A stretch of 64,000 bases of DNA from Eremomyces bilateralis CBS 781.70 (taxonomy: Eukaryota; Ascomycota; Dothideomycetes; Eremomycetales; Eremomycetaceae), in NCBI RefSeq assembly GCF_010015585.1, contig NW_022985068.1, positions 498,106-562,105 of the forward strand. The letters are read 5' to 3'. Shown here piece by piece: positions 1-12,110 of this stretch (position 1 is the stretch's first letter; each line of letters opens with the position of its first letter). The position numbers and the translations under genes are program-made. The notes beneath the pieces are model-generated. The model was not told the origin of the DNA and ran no database searches. It was given only the letters and a program-made list of their open reading frames with translations.

Positions 1-1852
1 CTTGGTCGGTTGAGGAGTGGGCTTTTGATTGTTAGTATGTATTTCCGCTGTAGGTAACAACCGGGCAGAAGGGAGAACGTCCCAATAACGATCTATACCT
101 TGAATAACACATATCGTGATACTAGAAGGTTGAAACAATCCACCCTTCTGGTCGAAGCGACGTCTCGAATGTTTCGCAACAGGACGGGCGCTCCACCTCA
201 GGCTCCTCAGCATCGGGTTAGCGGCATATCACCTGAAACGCCGCCAGCCGAGTTAGGGTCCAGCCATTCAGCGCCCGGTGCTCGGTTCCATCCAGAACAT
301 TGACGATTTGAGGCGCTGATGGCTGATTTCTTGCTGGTTTGTTTCCGATTTCTTGCCGATTCCTGATTGCTGACATGGAGGCTGGGATAATGGGACATTA
401 AAGTTTAGTTCTTACCTGGAGGTTGTGCTTGTTTACTGAGACGATGACGGGCGATCCATCCGGTTTGCATCATCATCTCGTGTTCGCTTGAACAGCCTGA
501 TTTGATGCTGCGATACGTTATTCGGGTAGATTCGCCATCTACTATCTAGGCATCCATCTGGAAAACTGCAAATCTGGGGATCCACAGCAGCTAGAGTGGC
601 ACGGAACGGGATTACGGCAAAACTGGCGGATCTGAAACAGACAGCACGTTTTGGCGACTCTGTTGGTGGGAATGGATGGAGATCCTGTGGTGACCGGCGA
701 CGGTTGACTGGTCCATTGACTGGTCAGTGGTCACAATTGTATTTAGACCCGTTCTCCAGTTCTCCTCTCGTCTGTGTGCTAAGAATAGCCGGCGTCACCG
801 ATTTCCTGCTCATCCAAACACTGAACCGGCGACAAATGATGCCATGAAACTTTCCATTCCTGAGATACGTCGGAGTGATCTGTAGCATTTTTTTCCGTGG
901 CAAAGCATCATCTCTTCCCACCGACCAGCACTCCCGGTCTCCTTCTAGCCCTAGGAAGCTTCTGTTGACCATTGGGGCCGATTCCTTTTGGCCTGTTATT
1001 GTCTATTGACATTGCGCCGCTCCCTCCACACAAACAAATCCGGACGGTGTTCGGCTTGCTCACTTCCTCAATCACTCTTCTCCATAGCACATGCTGGCCC
1101 TCACATATATGGGATTAATTCTCGTTGACACTCTCTTCGTTTGCGAACACCTCCTTCTATCACCCTCACGACGCCACGACCGCATTGCCGCCATCAACCA
1201 TCCCTCACAACAATCGCTCCTAACCCAGCGTCATCACTGCGACACCACCGGTTGTAGCAGCAGAAACCTGCCAGCACAGCGCTACCTCTCTCTGCATCTT
1301 CTGAGGATACCCGTCACGAAAATCAACGAGCTTCGGTATATGCGGCGCAACCATTCCGCTGCCGTCCGCATTTCGTATTACCGCCTAGTCTTGAAGCCGA
1401 CGCATCTCGCTTCTAAGCACGGAGCCTCGCAGCCTGGACTGCATATTATTGTTTCAAACAAGCGACCGTGAGGCAAGAACGTAATCCAAACGTTGGATTT
1501 AGGCCCATTGTGGATTGGCGCTGCGCTTTATATACTTCGAGTGATACGGCCGCGATCGCTCACGACTCACGACTTGGCTGGGACAGGCCTGCCGACCTCT
1601 AAATATTGCCTTCTGGAGAGACGCAAATCGTGTACCTCAAACTTGGCCGACCATCGAAGCGGACATTTTACTCGGAACGTTGCGACAGCCTACATCTCAC
1701 CCGTGTTTCAGAAGGAGCTATCGCACAACCATCCACGTTGACCGTCTCCGCGCGTGTGTCTGTCACGGTCTCTCATGTTGGATAAGAGCTGGAGTGGGCG
1801 AGGGTATATTGGACTCGATTACGTGAACATTGATCTCTCCGTTCCTTGGATC
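1..1852. other. Upstream non-coding region
   Basis: No gene is supported here. The right half (about 1020-1750) is rich in C/T on the + strand, as in fungal promoters and 5' leaders, and probably belongs to the SH3 gene that follows. The longest ATG-initiated frame (1091-1471, 126 codons) has no recognisable domain and an Arg/His/Ser-rich composition typical of chance frames, so it is not called. Confidence 0.5.
704..725 (+). repeat. Two close copies of TTGACTGGTC
   Basis: The 10-mer TTGACTGGTC occurs at 704-713 and again at 716-725, so the copies repeat every 12 bp, roughly one helical turn. Such spacing suits a protein binding twice on the same DNA face. Whether it is functional is unknown; it lies about 1.1 kb from the nearest start codon. 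Confidence 0.3.
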
Positions 1853-3571
1853 ATGGCGGAAGTGTTGAAACCACGAACCTCCCATTCCGGGCCGGGAACG
1901 ACGACCGAAGATATCCCAATACCATCAAAGACCACCAGCTCAGAAAATGCGGCGGCCAAATCAAGCTTGAAGCCGTCAATGAGCACGACGAACCTCCCTC
2001 CGTTGCTCACCAACCCGTCTCCACCAACGCGCACACTGTCTCAGCGCTCCAACCACATCCACTCGCACAGCACCAACGTGATCTCCCCGCATCGATCTCG
2101 ACTGTCCACTCCATCCTCTAACTCCGCTCCTCCCATCCGTCCGAACTCCTTTCTCCTCAACTCGCGACCACCCTCAACGGCCCTCAACCCCCCTTCCCTC
2201 ACCACCACGGCGCGTTCATCCCGCGCCTCAACCAACCTCGCATACCCCCTGTTCCCCAGCAGCCTCCCATACGCCGCCGTCCGCGACTTCGCCTACCCTG
2301 CCTTCCACCCCCTCCACTACGGCCCCCCATCCTCCCCCACCCCCTCCTCGCCCTCAAGCCCCGAACCCCGCCGTCGCGGAAGCGACTCCGGCGTGACCGG
2401 CCGCGAAACCGACAGCGCGTACGAGCGCGAATACGCTGACGCGTACGGCTACGAATACGGGACCGACAGCGCGGGCAATGACGCGTGGGAGGAGTACCTG
2501 CGGCGGCACGCGGAGCGTGGGCAGGTGTTCCGCGACGCAGACGGCAACGTCGTGCAGCCGATCGACCCAGACCATGCGCAAGGGCTGGCGGGCGCGGACG
2601 TGGTGGCGAAGTTGCCGCAGAGCGCGTTCGACGGCATAGCGATTCGGACGGGGGCGAATGAGCTGCGGATGAAAGGCGATGGGCCGCCGTGGAGTGAGGA
2701 TGAGGACTTGCAGAGTCCCGTGGTGATACCGAAGAGTCGGGGACAGAAGAGGAAGAAGTCAAAGGGGTCGAGGAGACATGGTGAGGGGATTGCGATTGGC
2801 GATGATGTCGGGGAGGACGAGGTGGGCGTGGGTGATGGCGGCACGCTGTTGCCGCGGGCACGGTACGAGCGCGGGCGACGAAGGGCGCCGAACGATCTTG
2901 GCGACGTCGAGGCGGACGCCGATGACTCCGACGGCTCATCGAGCGAAGAATCGGAATCCGGCGAGGATGAGGACGATCCGCGCGCGCCGTTCGTATTAGG
3001 CGATCCGTTGAGCAAGGTGAATTCCATCCCTCGAGATGGCAACAACAACGATCTCGACTCCCCGTCGCGCTTCTCCCGCACTTACGCGTTTACCATTGTC
3101 GACCCCGACGAGGAAATGCACGGCAAGGCGGTCGCGCTGTACGACTTTGTTCGCGAAAACGAGAATGAACTCCCGCTAGTCGAAGGGCAGGTGATCCTCG
3201 TCAGCTACCGCCACGGGCAGGGGTGGCTGGTCGCGCAGGATCCCCGCAGTGGGGAGAGCGGACTGGTTCCCGAGGAGTATGTCCGGCTCCTGCGGGACAT
3301 TGAAGGCGGTGCAGAAGGGTTGGGACTGATGGAAGGGAAAGAAGGGGTGGATAGTGCCGAGTTCGGAGAGGAGACGGCAAAGGGGGGGGAAGAGGCCCCA
3401 GTGGGATTACTTGGTGGAAAGCAGTTGGAGGAAATCGACATGAAGACTCCGACTCAGGGGTCGTATAGTGGAGGGGCAATGGGAGAAGGAGAAGGGGGTA
3501 GTGGAAACGGGAATGGGCAGCAGGCGTATGTGAGTCGGTTTTCGACCAGCCGCGAGGACTTCAAGGGCTAG
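1853..3571 (+). CDS. SH3-domain protein, Nbp2-like
   Basis: Single-exon gene of 572 codons. The start is the ATG at 1853 (MAEVLKPRTS), in good context; the open frame runs further upstream, but only from GTG or the poorer ATG at 1775. Residues 1-200 are Ser/Pro/Thr-rich and disordered, the middle is acidic with KRKK basic patches, and an SH3 domain sits at about residues 424-481 (motifs ALYDF, GWLVAQD, GLVPEEYV). The tail is Gly/Glu-rich. Yeast Nbp2 is an adaptor that brings the PP2C phosphatase Ptc1 to the HOG and cell-wall MAP kinases; the position of the single SH3 and its ALYDF/GLVPEEYV signature fit that family. The assignment is by domain and layout, so another SH3 adaptor is possible. 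Codon third positions are strongly G+C-rich, which produces long antisense frames over the same DNA. Confidence 0.85.
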   Translation: MAEVLKPRTSHSGPGTTTEDIPIPSKTTSSENAAAKSSLKPSMSTTNLPPLLTNPSPPTRTLSQRSNHIHSHSTNVISPHRSRLSTPSSNSAPPIRPNSFLLNSRPPSTALNPPSLTTTARSSRASTNLAYPLFPSSLPYAAVRDFAYPAFHPLHYGPPSSPTPSSPSSPEPRRRGSDSGVTGRETDSAYEREYADAYGYEYGTDSAGNDAWEEYLRRHAERGQVFRDADGNVVQPIDPDHAQGLAGADVVAKLPQSAFDGIAIRTGANELRMKGDGPPWSEDEDLQSPVVIPKSRGQKRKKSKGSRRHGEGIAIGDDVGEDEVGVGDGGTLLPRARYERGRRRAPNDLGDVEADADDSDGSSSEESESGEDEDDPRAPFVLGDPLSKVNSIPRDGNNNDLDSPSRFSRTYAFTIVDPDEEMHGKAVALYDFVRENENELPLVEGQVILVSYRHGQGWLVAQDPRSGESGLVPEEYVRLLRDIEGGAEGLGLMEGKEGVDSAEFGEETAKGGEEAPVGLLGGKQLEEIDMKTPTQGSYSGGAMGEGEGGSGNGNGQQAYVSRFSTSREDFKG

Positions 3572-4679
3572 TCCGGATGATTTGAGGACGAGTGTTCCTT
3601 AATGGACATGCGGCGACGAGATCCATCGTTAATTGAACCGTGGGATATCAGTCCTGGTGTTTCGAGAGAGGAAGGGGCTTGCGGTGGCTACCAGGGACAG
3701 GCAATGAGATATGAGAGTATGCGGGGTAATGCCAATTGTATAGTATAGCGAAGCCATTGAACTTAGATTTACGGTGTCATTCTCCATCGCTATTCTCCAC
3801 CGGGTAATGCATGTAAGTATTCATATATGTAAGACTTGACCTTGCCTGTGTTTGTCACTGATGCTATTGTCACTCCCGGGCACTGCTGCCATTGTGCTCA
3901 CACTGCTCACGTCAGGGTTCATGGCCTTACAGCCTCAGGCCTGCAACGTCGTCATCGCGCAGCACCAGGCTGATTCGGATGTCCCACTGTCTCCCACGCT
4001 GCAAAAGCTTTGACAGCTCATCCACTGAATCAACCCATTACATTATGCATTGCTCTGAATGCCATCCCCCCTCCCTGTCCGAATCAGATTGGCCTTTGTA
4101 TGCCTGATCCCTAGAGTTGGAACGGAGGCGGAATCCGTTGACTGACCTTGACTCGTTCGCGGCCATCGCTCCGTGTTATTCGACCCATCCGCCTACTGCC
4201 GCTAAGGTAACTAAACACCAAAAGTAGCATGCATTGCGAGCGACTCCACTGAGTGCGACACGTTATTTATCACACATAAAATTCTCGCTGTGGGGTGCAA
4301 CGTGGACTGGTACGTGCAAATGAGAACCGGCTCTCTTGCGGGCCCGTGGATCTTCATCGGTGTTCCTCAACCACGAGTTCACGACCTTCCGCAAATCCAC
4401 TGAATATCGCCTGGTTCGAGGGCCATATATGGAGGTCCAGATCTAAGAGCAACACTTGGCAGAGCGGAGTGCTACTCATATTGATCCAAGACCGCTGGAA
4501 CGTTCGTCAGGCTCCAACGCAAATATGGTGCTTCGAGTTGGACATCGGAAGCACTCCGGCGCAAGCAGCCGTATGACTCCTGGAATTTATATGTTGCGTT
4601 TTTACGAAATGGAGGGCGGATAGGCTGACCATGGATCTCCGTGATCGGATTAGGCCGATCCACGTCTTCGCAAGAAGAC
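3572..4679. other. Intergenic region
   Basis: This holds the 3' end of the SH3 gene and the promoter of the oxysterol-binding protein gene, both on +. No frame here looks like protein. Confidence 0.5.
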
Positions 4680-6565
4680 ATGAGCGACCACGAGGTCGCG
4701 CCAGACAATGATGAGACTGTCGTCGATTCGGAGCAGGGGAATGGTACGCGAAAACGTATAAGGAGTATCGACTCAAAGGTATGGCTGACCATGACTTCTA
4801 GTCCTCATGCACATTATTTCGCAACTACGACCGGGTGCCGACTTAAGCAGAGTGACGCTTCCGACATTCATATTAGAACCGAGATCTATGTTGGAGCGAA
4901 TAACGAAGTGAGCTTCGGTCATTGCATGGCAAGGGTAGGGAGCTGATGGAAGGACAGTTTCATGGCACATCCGGAAACATTGCTACCGATGACAACGATT
5001 GAAGACCCTATAGAGCGGTTCGTGTCAGTGGTGAAGTTCTACTTGAGTGGATGGCATATACGACCACCGTACGTCCCCATTCGAAGCTTACCGGCCTTCT
5101 CGATCACGGAAGCATCTTGCAATTGCTAACCAGAGTATAGAGGCGTCAAGAAACCTCTAAATCCCGTTCTCGGCGAGACCTTTACCGGCTATTGGGACTA
5201 TCCGGACGGGACTCGCGGCTACTACATCTCCGAACAGACGTCACACCATCCTCCGAAGTCGAGCTATTTCTTTATGGCGCCAGAGCACAACATCCGGATC
5301 GATGGAACATTGAAACCAAGGAGTAAGTTTTTGGGAAATTCGGCTGCCAGTATGATGGAGGGGATTGGGGTTATGCGGTTTTTGAATACTGGCGAGAAAT
5401 TGTGGGTTCCTCCACGAACGGGACATTGAAAGCGGTAGCTAATCTTCTAAAGTTACATTACCCAACCGAATATGTATGCCCGAGGCATTTTGTTCGGTAA
5501 AATGAAGTACGAACTGGGCGACCATAGCTTCGTTCGATGTCCGGAATCCGGCCTCGTGGCAGACCTTGACTTCAAGACCAAGGGGTACTTCAGTGGAACT
5601 TACGACGCAATTGGCGGAACCATCAAGGATACGAAGACAGATCGCATTCTCTTCGAGCTTAGCGGTCTGTGGAACGGAGAGATGCACATCAAAGACGTCA
5701 CGGTATGAACGTACCTTCTAGGCTGCGAGAGAAGTCACTCATAAAATACACAGACCAACAAGAAGACCCTCCTCTTCGACGCCACTAATGCCAAACATAC
5801 TCCCCCGAAGGCCCGACCTCTCACCGAGCAAGAACCGCGGGAGTCACAGAGACTATGGCATAAAACAATCCAAGCACTGATAAACAGAGATCATGAGACC
5901 GCTACAGAAGAGAAAACCCACATCGAAGACGAGCAACGGAGTGAAGCTGCCAAACGTACAGACGACGGCGTCGACTGGCACCCACGCCTGTTCCGGCCGG
6001 TTAAAGGAGGAAAGGGCGGGAGCGAAGAGGGAATGGAGGATCTGGACTGGATCATCAATGCTCAAATGTGAGTGCCTTCGCCAAACCGCCGTGAACCCGG
6101 TAGATTCATGGGGGGTGGATACCTAACTCTTTTTTCAGCGACGGCAAAACTCCCGAAGAACAAACCCACCAGATCCTGCAGATCGCCGCCATCCTCCCTG
6201 GCCAAATCAACCCGTCTCGCTTCCGCATTCCATCTCGCAGCTCCTCTATCGATGCCACCACGAGTCACCCTTCGCCAAGACAGAGTACTCATGTGACACC
6301 CCGAACAAGCATCTCTGAGAAACCGGAAGCCGACCTCATCGACTTCAACCAGCACGAAGACGACGACCGGAAACCCGAGCCGGCCGCTGGCGAAACGCGG
6401 AGGGAGACAGCCGGGATGCCGATGGGCTTGCAGGAGCCGTTGATTCCGCAGAGCGCGGCGTCCGGGGAGAAGCAGGGGGAGAAGGTGGATGAGGGCGACA
6501 AGAAACTGGTGAGGAAAGACTCACAGGATGATGCGTTCGATGAATTTGTAGATGCAGAGTCGTGA
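4680..6565 (+). CDS. Oxysterol-binding protein, Osh6/Osh7 type
   Basis: Seven exons: 4680-4743, 4802-4907, 4958-5068, 5141-5401, 5453-5702, 5754-6067 and 6139-6565, giving 510 residues. The ORD domain starts almost at the N-terminus ([20 protein letters not shown]), carries the family signature EQTSHHPP and continues through [12 protein letters not shown] and [17 protein letters not shown]. No PH, ankyrin or GOLD domain is present. The [18 protein letters not shown] block and short N-terminus match yeast Osh6/7, which exchange phosphatidylserine for PI4P at ER-plasma membrane contacts; that substrate is inferred from the subfamily. After the ORD a 140-residue disordered, charged tail ([10 protein letters not shown] and similar) is added, absent from yeast Osh6. 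The first intron (58 nt) was fixed by the join [14 protein letters not shown]. The frame is open upstream of 4680 only from a GTG. Confidence 0.93.
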
Positions 6566-7650
6566 CTGATACCTTATGTTGGTCTGCTAGGTCTAGAGCT
6601 TTCGGGTCGTATATGGTCTGCGGTCGACGATGATGTGTTGGATTGCGTTATGGCGCTTAATGGGTACGCTACTCCCTTCGGATGGTAAATCATATATCAA
6701 CGTAAGGCAGCAGTGTAACTGATATGGACAGGTGATTCGAAGAAGGGAAGTCTTGACCTGTTAATAATAGGCCTTAGATGTGATCTGCAAACCCAGGCCA
6801 AATGAGAAGGGGGGAGGTTCCGGTTCACTACTGAGCCATCGGCTGGGAAAGTCATGACTTTACTTTGGAAGAAACTGAGTAAACCTTCGGTTAAATAGCT
6901 GATGCTCCTCGTCTGGATTTCGTAATAATATGTGACTATTTACCTCTGCTTATCCGGCATCTGTACGGAGCGTGCGTTTTATCTCCGATGCTGTCTCCCC
7001 CACATCCCTGAATGTCGTCAAGCCGTAAGAGGGTATTCCGTAGTGACCCTCGACTTGATACATCCCCTCTGACATCCCCAACCCCCAAACCGACCCGAGA
7101 ATTCCTCTCCTGCGTCGTCTGCTGGGCCAGGCAGGTTCCTTCCTCTCATTTATTCAAATATTTCCGTAAACCATCCGTGATCGGCTCAATTATCCACGCC
7201 AACCCATCCGCCCAATCACCTCGAGGCGTTTGGGCCGCTCGAGTCGCCTCCGGATTTGCTTTCCTGGCTTCCGGTCGTATCCTACGTCGCCTTCGAAGGC
7301 CTATCGCTGAGTATGTGGGCTGGCGGAACGGAATTCGAAGAAGTATTCACCAGGTAAGGACCGGGACTTCTGGTATTGAACACCTCGACCTGGTTGCTCT
7401 AGGTTCGTGTTACTGATACACTTACTATAGATTCGGTGAAGCCGTCGATCGATAATACCGGTGCCTTGATAAGACAACCGTAAACTTCAGCCTCACGAGG
7501 TATTAAGCCCTTCAACTCTCAGCGGATCCATGTCCCGCATGTTTGTCCACCGTCCCTTCGAGACTGGTACTCGACCGAGCTGCGATATCCGGTAGCCCCA
7601 TCATTGCCCGTTCCGCTTAACGGACTCCTCCTCCCATATATTCCCTTACC
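6566..7650. other. Intergenic region
   Basis: About 1.1 kb between two + strand genes. It holds the 3' end of the oxysterol-binding protein gene and the promoter and leader of the FYVE/RING gene. An ATG frame at 7012-7416 (134 codons) is Arg/Ser-rich with no domain and is most likely leader sequence. Confidence 0.5.
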
Positions 7651-9863
7651 ATGGATCGCCGTAGGTCGTCGAATTTCCCGCGTCCGACGAGCTCAGCAAC
7701 TCCCGATCAACCCTCCAATCCCATCAACAACCATGCCAGGAGTCACTCCGAACAAACGATCCCACAAAACTACTCAGGTCAACGTATAGGGGCGATAGGT
7801 TCGACGAGCGGACAAGATAGAGCAACCTCGGGACTGTTGAGGCCACATCTGCCACAGTCCGCAGGCCATATACCAGGCAGACCAAGCTGGATCTCAACCG
7901 ACCGCCCGCAGGTAGACGGCACACTATCTAACGGGGAAGAGCATCTGATGCTGCGGCGACGACGGGATCCTAGCGGCCATTTCCCATCCCATTCATCGAG
8001 TAGCTTCCGTAGCCTACAAACCATGCCAACCGCCGTGGAGCGAAAGAGGCGGCTCACCGCCGAGGAAGGCGGGCAGGAGCGAAGAAGTGTATTAGGCCGC
8101 CCGTTCTCCCCTGCGGGAGAGCCCCCAAGCAGACCGAATCACAGTATCCTCAGTTCCTCCCTTACACCTGGTGGGGCTCAACGACATGTGTCAAGTCGAA
8201 GCGTTCCTGCCCTTATCGACCTTACCTCCTCAAGTCCCTTGGGGCCAGCAGATCCGAGCCCCAATACCCGGTCAGATTCAAGGGAGGCTGGCGGTGGAAG
8301 TTCAGATAGCGATATTGTTCTCCCTAGCTGGCAGGATGACGCCGAGGCGCCTGAATGTCAAGTCTGCGAGACTCCGTTCAGCTTCTGGTACAGAAAACAT
8401 CATTGCAGGTATAATGAGGCTTCATATCATTATGATCGAGAGAACGTCGTGTTTTGCATGCTAACATGTTTCTAGGAAATGCGGCCGGGTAGTGTGTTCC
8501 AACTGTTCACCGCATCGCATCACCCTTCCCAGACAGTATATTGTCCAACCGCCAACTCCTACAGGGGAAGTTTCCGCCAATCCCATTGACCTCACCGGCG
8601 ACTCGCCGGCAAGGCTGAACCGTCGGAGCAATATGTTCATCAACCCCGCGCTTGGAGGCGGGGAGGAAGTCCGTGTTTGCAACCCCTGTGTACCGGATCC
8701 CAATTTGAGCCCTCCTCCGCAACCGCTTCATAACGACCATCTTCAATATTGGAGGGATTCACGCGGGTCGATACCTGGACTCAACACTTTCGCTCCCCGA
8801 ATTTCCTCGAGGGGTGAAAGCAATACAAACCCCAATGCTGGCAGTCAAGCAGCAATTCAACCACAATCCCCGGGTCACTTTCCCTTCCCTTCATTTGCCC
8901 CTCCGGGTGGTCCAAACACCAATATGAATCATACCCATGCAGGGGCAGCCACCACAGCAGACATGTTCCTCTATAACGCAGCTCGAATGTACCCAAACGC
9001 ACCTCAGGGGCAAAACCTTTCCACCCCCTCTCAACAACCCTTCCCCAACTCTGCCATCTATTCCCCTCCCCCCTACCGGCCTTTCCCAACGGGCCCTCAC
9101 CCGACAACGGCGTCGTCATTGCACTCCACCCCCCAGCCCCAGCACCAAGCTGACTCCTCCACCGACCATCAACAAGGCGTATTCGAAGCTCTACATATCC
9201 GCAACCTACTCTACGGGCCGAACCCCGACGGCCAACTCCAAGACAACCGCATCCGCGAATTCCACCGCCAACACGCCGACCGCATGCGGCAATGGCGCCA
9301 ATCCCACGATACACACGCCCCGCCTCCCCCGCCCCCCAAGAGGGTGGTGGCGGAGGAAGACGAGTGTCCCGTCTGCGGAGAGGAGCTGCCGCCAAAGAGT
9401 CCAGATGGCGGGGAGGCGCAGCGGGAGAGGCATATCGAGGAGTGCATCCAGGGGCATTTTGTTCCGGGTTCCGGCGGGGGGCCGTCGAGCGCGCCGGCCG
9501 CGACTACGGGGGGGACAGCGGGCCCCGCTGCGCAGGATGGAGGGGCTACTATGGGAGAGGCGAGCACGCCGACGCCGAGGCCACGACGGGTCACTGGGGC
9601 GCGAGGGATGCTAGTGTGGAAGGCCAGCGAGAAGGACTGCTTCGATGAAGAGGGGGAAGAGCAGGAGTGCATTATCTGCTTCGAGGAGTTCGTGCCAGGA
9701 GCAGAGTTGGGGCGGTTGGAGTGCTGGTGCAAATTCCACGCCGTAAGTCCCTGATGCTCGAAATTTTGTGGTCATGGTCCTAACGTGAATCTAGAGCTGC
9801 ATCCGCGAGTGGTGGGTGGCGAAGGGTGCCGGCACGTGCCCGACGCATCAACTTCAGGAGTAA
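7651..9863 (+). CDS. FYVE and RING zinc-finger protein, Pib1/ZNRF-like E3 ligase
   Basis: Three exons, 7651-8408, 8476-9742 and 9795-9863; 697 residues. An N-terminal disordered region (1-230) is followed by a FYVE finger starting near residue 235: CQVCETPFSFWYRKHHCRKC then CSNCS, with the basic RKHHCR motif that binds PI3P. The last Cys pair (VCNPCV) comes after an inserted loop of some 60 residues. A Pro/Gln-rich spacer follows, then a small C-x2-C...H-x3-C finger (CPVCGEELPP...HIEEC), and a C-terminal RING (CIICFEEF, CWCKFHASC, CPTH) whose final ligand is His, as in ZNRF proteins. Yeast Pib1 joins FYVE and RING in an endosomal ubiquitin ligase, so a role in endosome/vacuole sorting is likely. 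The intron at 8409-8475 splits the FYVE codon AG|G exactly. Confidence 0.93.
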
Positions 9864-10303
9864 GGGGGTTGCGGCTTTTTCGGTCATGCTTCGGCATCGC
9901 AATCATTTGGATCATTCCGTAAAGGGCGTTCTACGGACGGATGGGGGGGAATCCAGCGTTTGCGGCATGGTTCGGACGACTCTCATTTCTCGTTTCGGTG
10001 GTCTTCGATTTTACCAGGCGTTCAGATGGGAAAGCATGGGGTGGATAACCGCCATGTCACTCGGTCTGGGCAATAGCTGCCCAATACAATCATTTTGAGG
10101 TCCAACATCGTGGACCTGATTCGGTGACATTAAAATCCCGTATTACATACATCCGAACTCCTTATCGCCGTCGCTATAGCGTTCCCTTGGTATCTTCGTA
10201 ATACTGGATTGCGTCAAACAGTGCTCTGGAAGGAACACCAACTCCTAAGTAGACACGATGTCCTTCATGACATTCCTCGTCCCTCTCCCTCGGTGATTTC
10301 GGA
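9864..10303. other. Convergent intergenic region
   Basis: This 440-bp stretch between two 3' ends should hold the termination signals of the FYVE/RING gene (+) and SSU72 (-). No coding signal is seen. Confidence 0.5.
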
Positions 10304-11176
10304 CTAAAACCAGGCCAACGACCACAACGCTGGGTACCTCGGCCATCTTTCCTGCCACTCCGCAATGATCTCCGGCACCCGCTCGTCGAACACTTCCCTC
10401 GCAACACCGCGTCCATCTCCCCACCCATGGATCCCCTTCTCTTCCCGCTCCTTAGTCGCCGCCTCATTCAACCTCGTCGCTAGATCCAGAATCGCCTCTC
10501 CGCCGATCAGCGCCTCCTCATGACTATCCTTGATGTCCACGTTGATGATGTGCACCGGCCGATTCAGCGGCCCGCCGCGCGCATGCAGGTCCTCCAGCAC
10601 GGAGTCCCAGCATTTCTCCTCGCATGTCACGACGATGTCTACGACGCCGGCTTCGGTACCTTTGTTGCCCAGCTCGGTCGCGTACCGCTCGCCGATGCGG
10701 GGGACGCCAACGGGCCAGTCCTGCCATCGCTCCGGGCCCCATTTGATCGACTTGTTGCGCTCCAGCATCGGGAGGAGGCCGTTCGCGCGGTACAGACGCG
10801 GGTCCTTGCTCGCTAGCTCGTCGTGGATTCGGGCGTAGGCGGTCTTGTTGAAACTGTAGATGTTGGGTTGGGTGATGGAGGGGCCCGGGAGCCGGACGAG
10901 GGAGCCGGTGCCGAAGGAGATGGTAGGGAAGAAGGGGGATAGGCGCCTGTGCGCCTCCATGCTGCGGTTGTTGTTGGACGCACATACCGTGCAGAAGATC
11001 AGGGAGTTACGGGGGTGGTCAGGTTGTGGGGGAGCGGGAGAGATGGCCTTTTCGGCGCCGGTGGGTATTGGGGAGTCGGAGGCACCGTCCAGGGAGGAGA
11101 TAACGGGCTCTGAAGGGGGTGGAGGGGGAGGTGGAGGTGGAGCTTGTGAGGAGCGTAATCGAGGATCGGTCGCCAT
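10304..11176 (-). CDS. ssu72: RNA polymerase II CTD phosphatase Ssu72
   Basis: Single-exon gene, 290 residues. Ssu72 removes phosphate from Ser5/Ser7 of the polymerase II C-terminal repeat and belongs to the cleavage and polyadenylation factor. The CX5R(S) phosphatase loop is C65-ASNNN-R71-S, directly followed by MEAHRRL as in the family. The conserved middle ([23 protein letters not shown], cut here for length) and the end [11 protein letters not shown] are present, so the gene looks complete. Fungal-specific is an N-terminal extension of about 58 residues with a run of nine prolines. It faces CGI121 head to head. Confidence 0.96.
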   Translation of the reverse strand: MATDPRLRSSQAPPPPPPPPPSEPVISSLDGASDSPIPTGAEKAISPAPPQPDHPRNSLIFCTVCASNNNRSMEAHRRLSPFFPTISFGTGSLVRLPGPSITQPNIYSFNKTAYARIHDELASKDPRLYRANGLLPMLERNKSIKWGPERWQDWPVGVPRIGERYATELGNKGTEAGVVDIVVTCEEKCWDSVLEDLHARGGPLNRPVHIINVDIKDSHEEALIGGEAILDLATRLNEAATKEREEKGIHGWGDGRGVAREVFDERVPEIIAEWQERWPRYPALWSLAWF

Positions 11177-12110
11177 GATTGTGAGGAGGAAAGAGGCGGT
11201 GAGTGTTGCGCGCGATGGCGCTCAAGGAAGGGACCTTTTGCATCAGCACTTCATTAGCGATCTGCTGGGTAGAGGGATATCTTATTTGCGAAGCGGGTGG
11301 GATAGTAACAATCAGATAAAAGCGTAATAAAACTTCTCAGCATTCCACGAGGGATATAAGACAGCTCCAATAAATGTATTCTCATCATAGGTTCCAACTC
11401 AACGGTGGTTTTGGGGATTCACATACCTTTAGGCTAGTCTTGGAGAGCTCTCTCTTGAATATTAGTCTGTGATGCGTGATGTTAATGGCGTAGTCGTGAA
11501 TCGGTGAACGTTGATTGAGTTTTCATAGATCTCGGTCACGGTCACACAGTGACACAGCTGTCGTTGGTTCGATGACCAATTGAAATGTTCCTGCTGGGCC
11601 GTATGAAAAGCAATGGTATGACTCTAAATGAAGGGAAATTTGACGGCATTAATCATAATCATAAGGTATGGCAAGTAAGCTACCGGTAGATGAATTATCA
11701 ATTCAAGATATTGAACCTGGTTGGCGTCTTGGGGCATTCGGTTTTCTAGATAAATCCCTCGCTGAGTCAGCAAACCTCGATGCCTGCCATCATCCCCCAT
11801 ACATTCATTCTCAATATTACCGTGATACCGTCCTTGTATCAATTTCATCGTGAATTTGACAAGGAACTGTACAAATGATAGCAACACATCTGACCGACTG
11901 CTTTACACCCAAGAAAACTGTAGACCAATAGCCTGATCTAGAAGAATCGGATTCTCAGTCTTTGGAGCAGGCAACACCTAGTCTCAGCTCAACCTCCATC
12001 ATTCCCCTACTTCGATCAGACAAATAATTTAGCCGTCCGATCCTGTAAGGAGATTTTTTATACTTCATTCTTCACAGTAATAAGGATCCAGCGCGCCAGT
12101 CTTTGTCAAT
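11177..12110. promoter_or_regulatory. Divergent promoter region, SSU72 / CGI121
   Basis: A 0.93-kb stretch between two divergent start codons. The right part (about 11,580-12,060) is clearly A+T-richer than the neighbouring genes. No frame with an ATG start looks like protein; the 87-codon minus-strand frame at 11624-11887 begins with GTG and is not supported. Confidence 0.5.

Noticed and set aside
1091-1471. 126-codon ATG frame before the SH3 gene
   Set aside because: No recognisable protein features; lies in C/T-rich leader-like DNA.
2199-3081. Long minus-strand frames (246 and 210 codons) across the SH3 gene
   Set aside because: They are Arg/Ser/Pro-rich mirrors of G+C-rich codons in the real gene and have no ATG-led domain.
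7012-7416. 134-codon ATG frame before the FYVE/RING gene
   Set aside because: No known domain, basic low-order composition, probably leader DNA.
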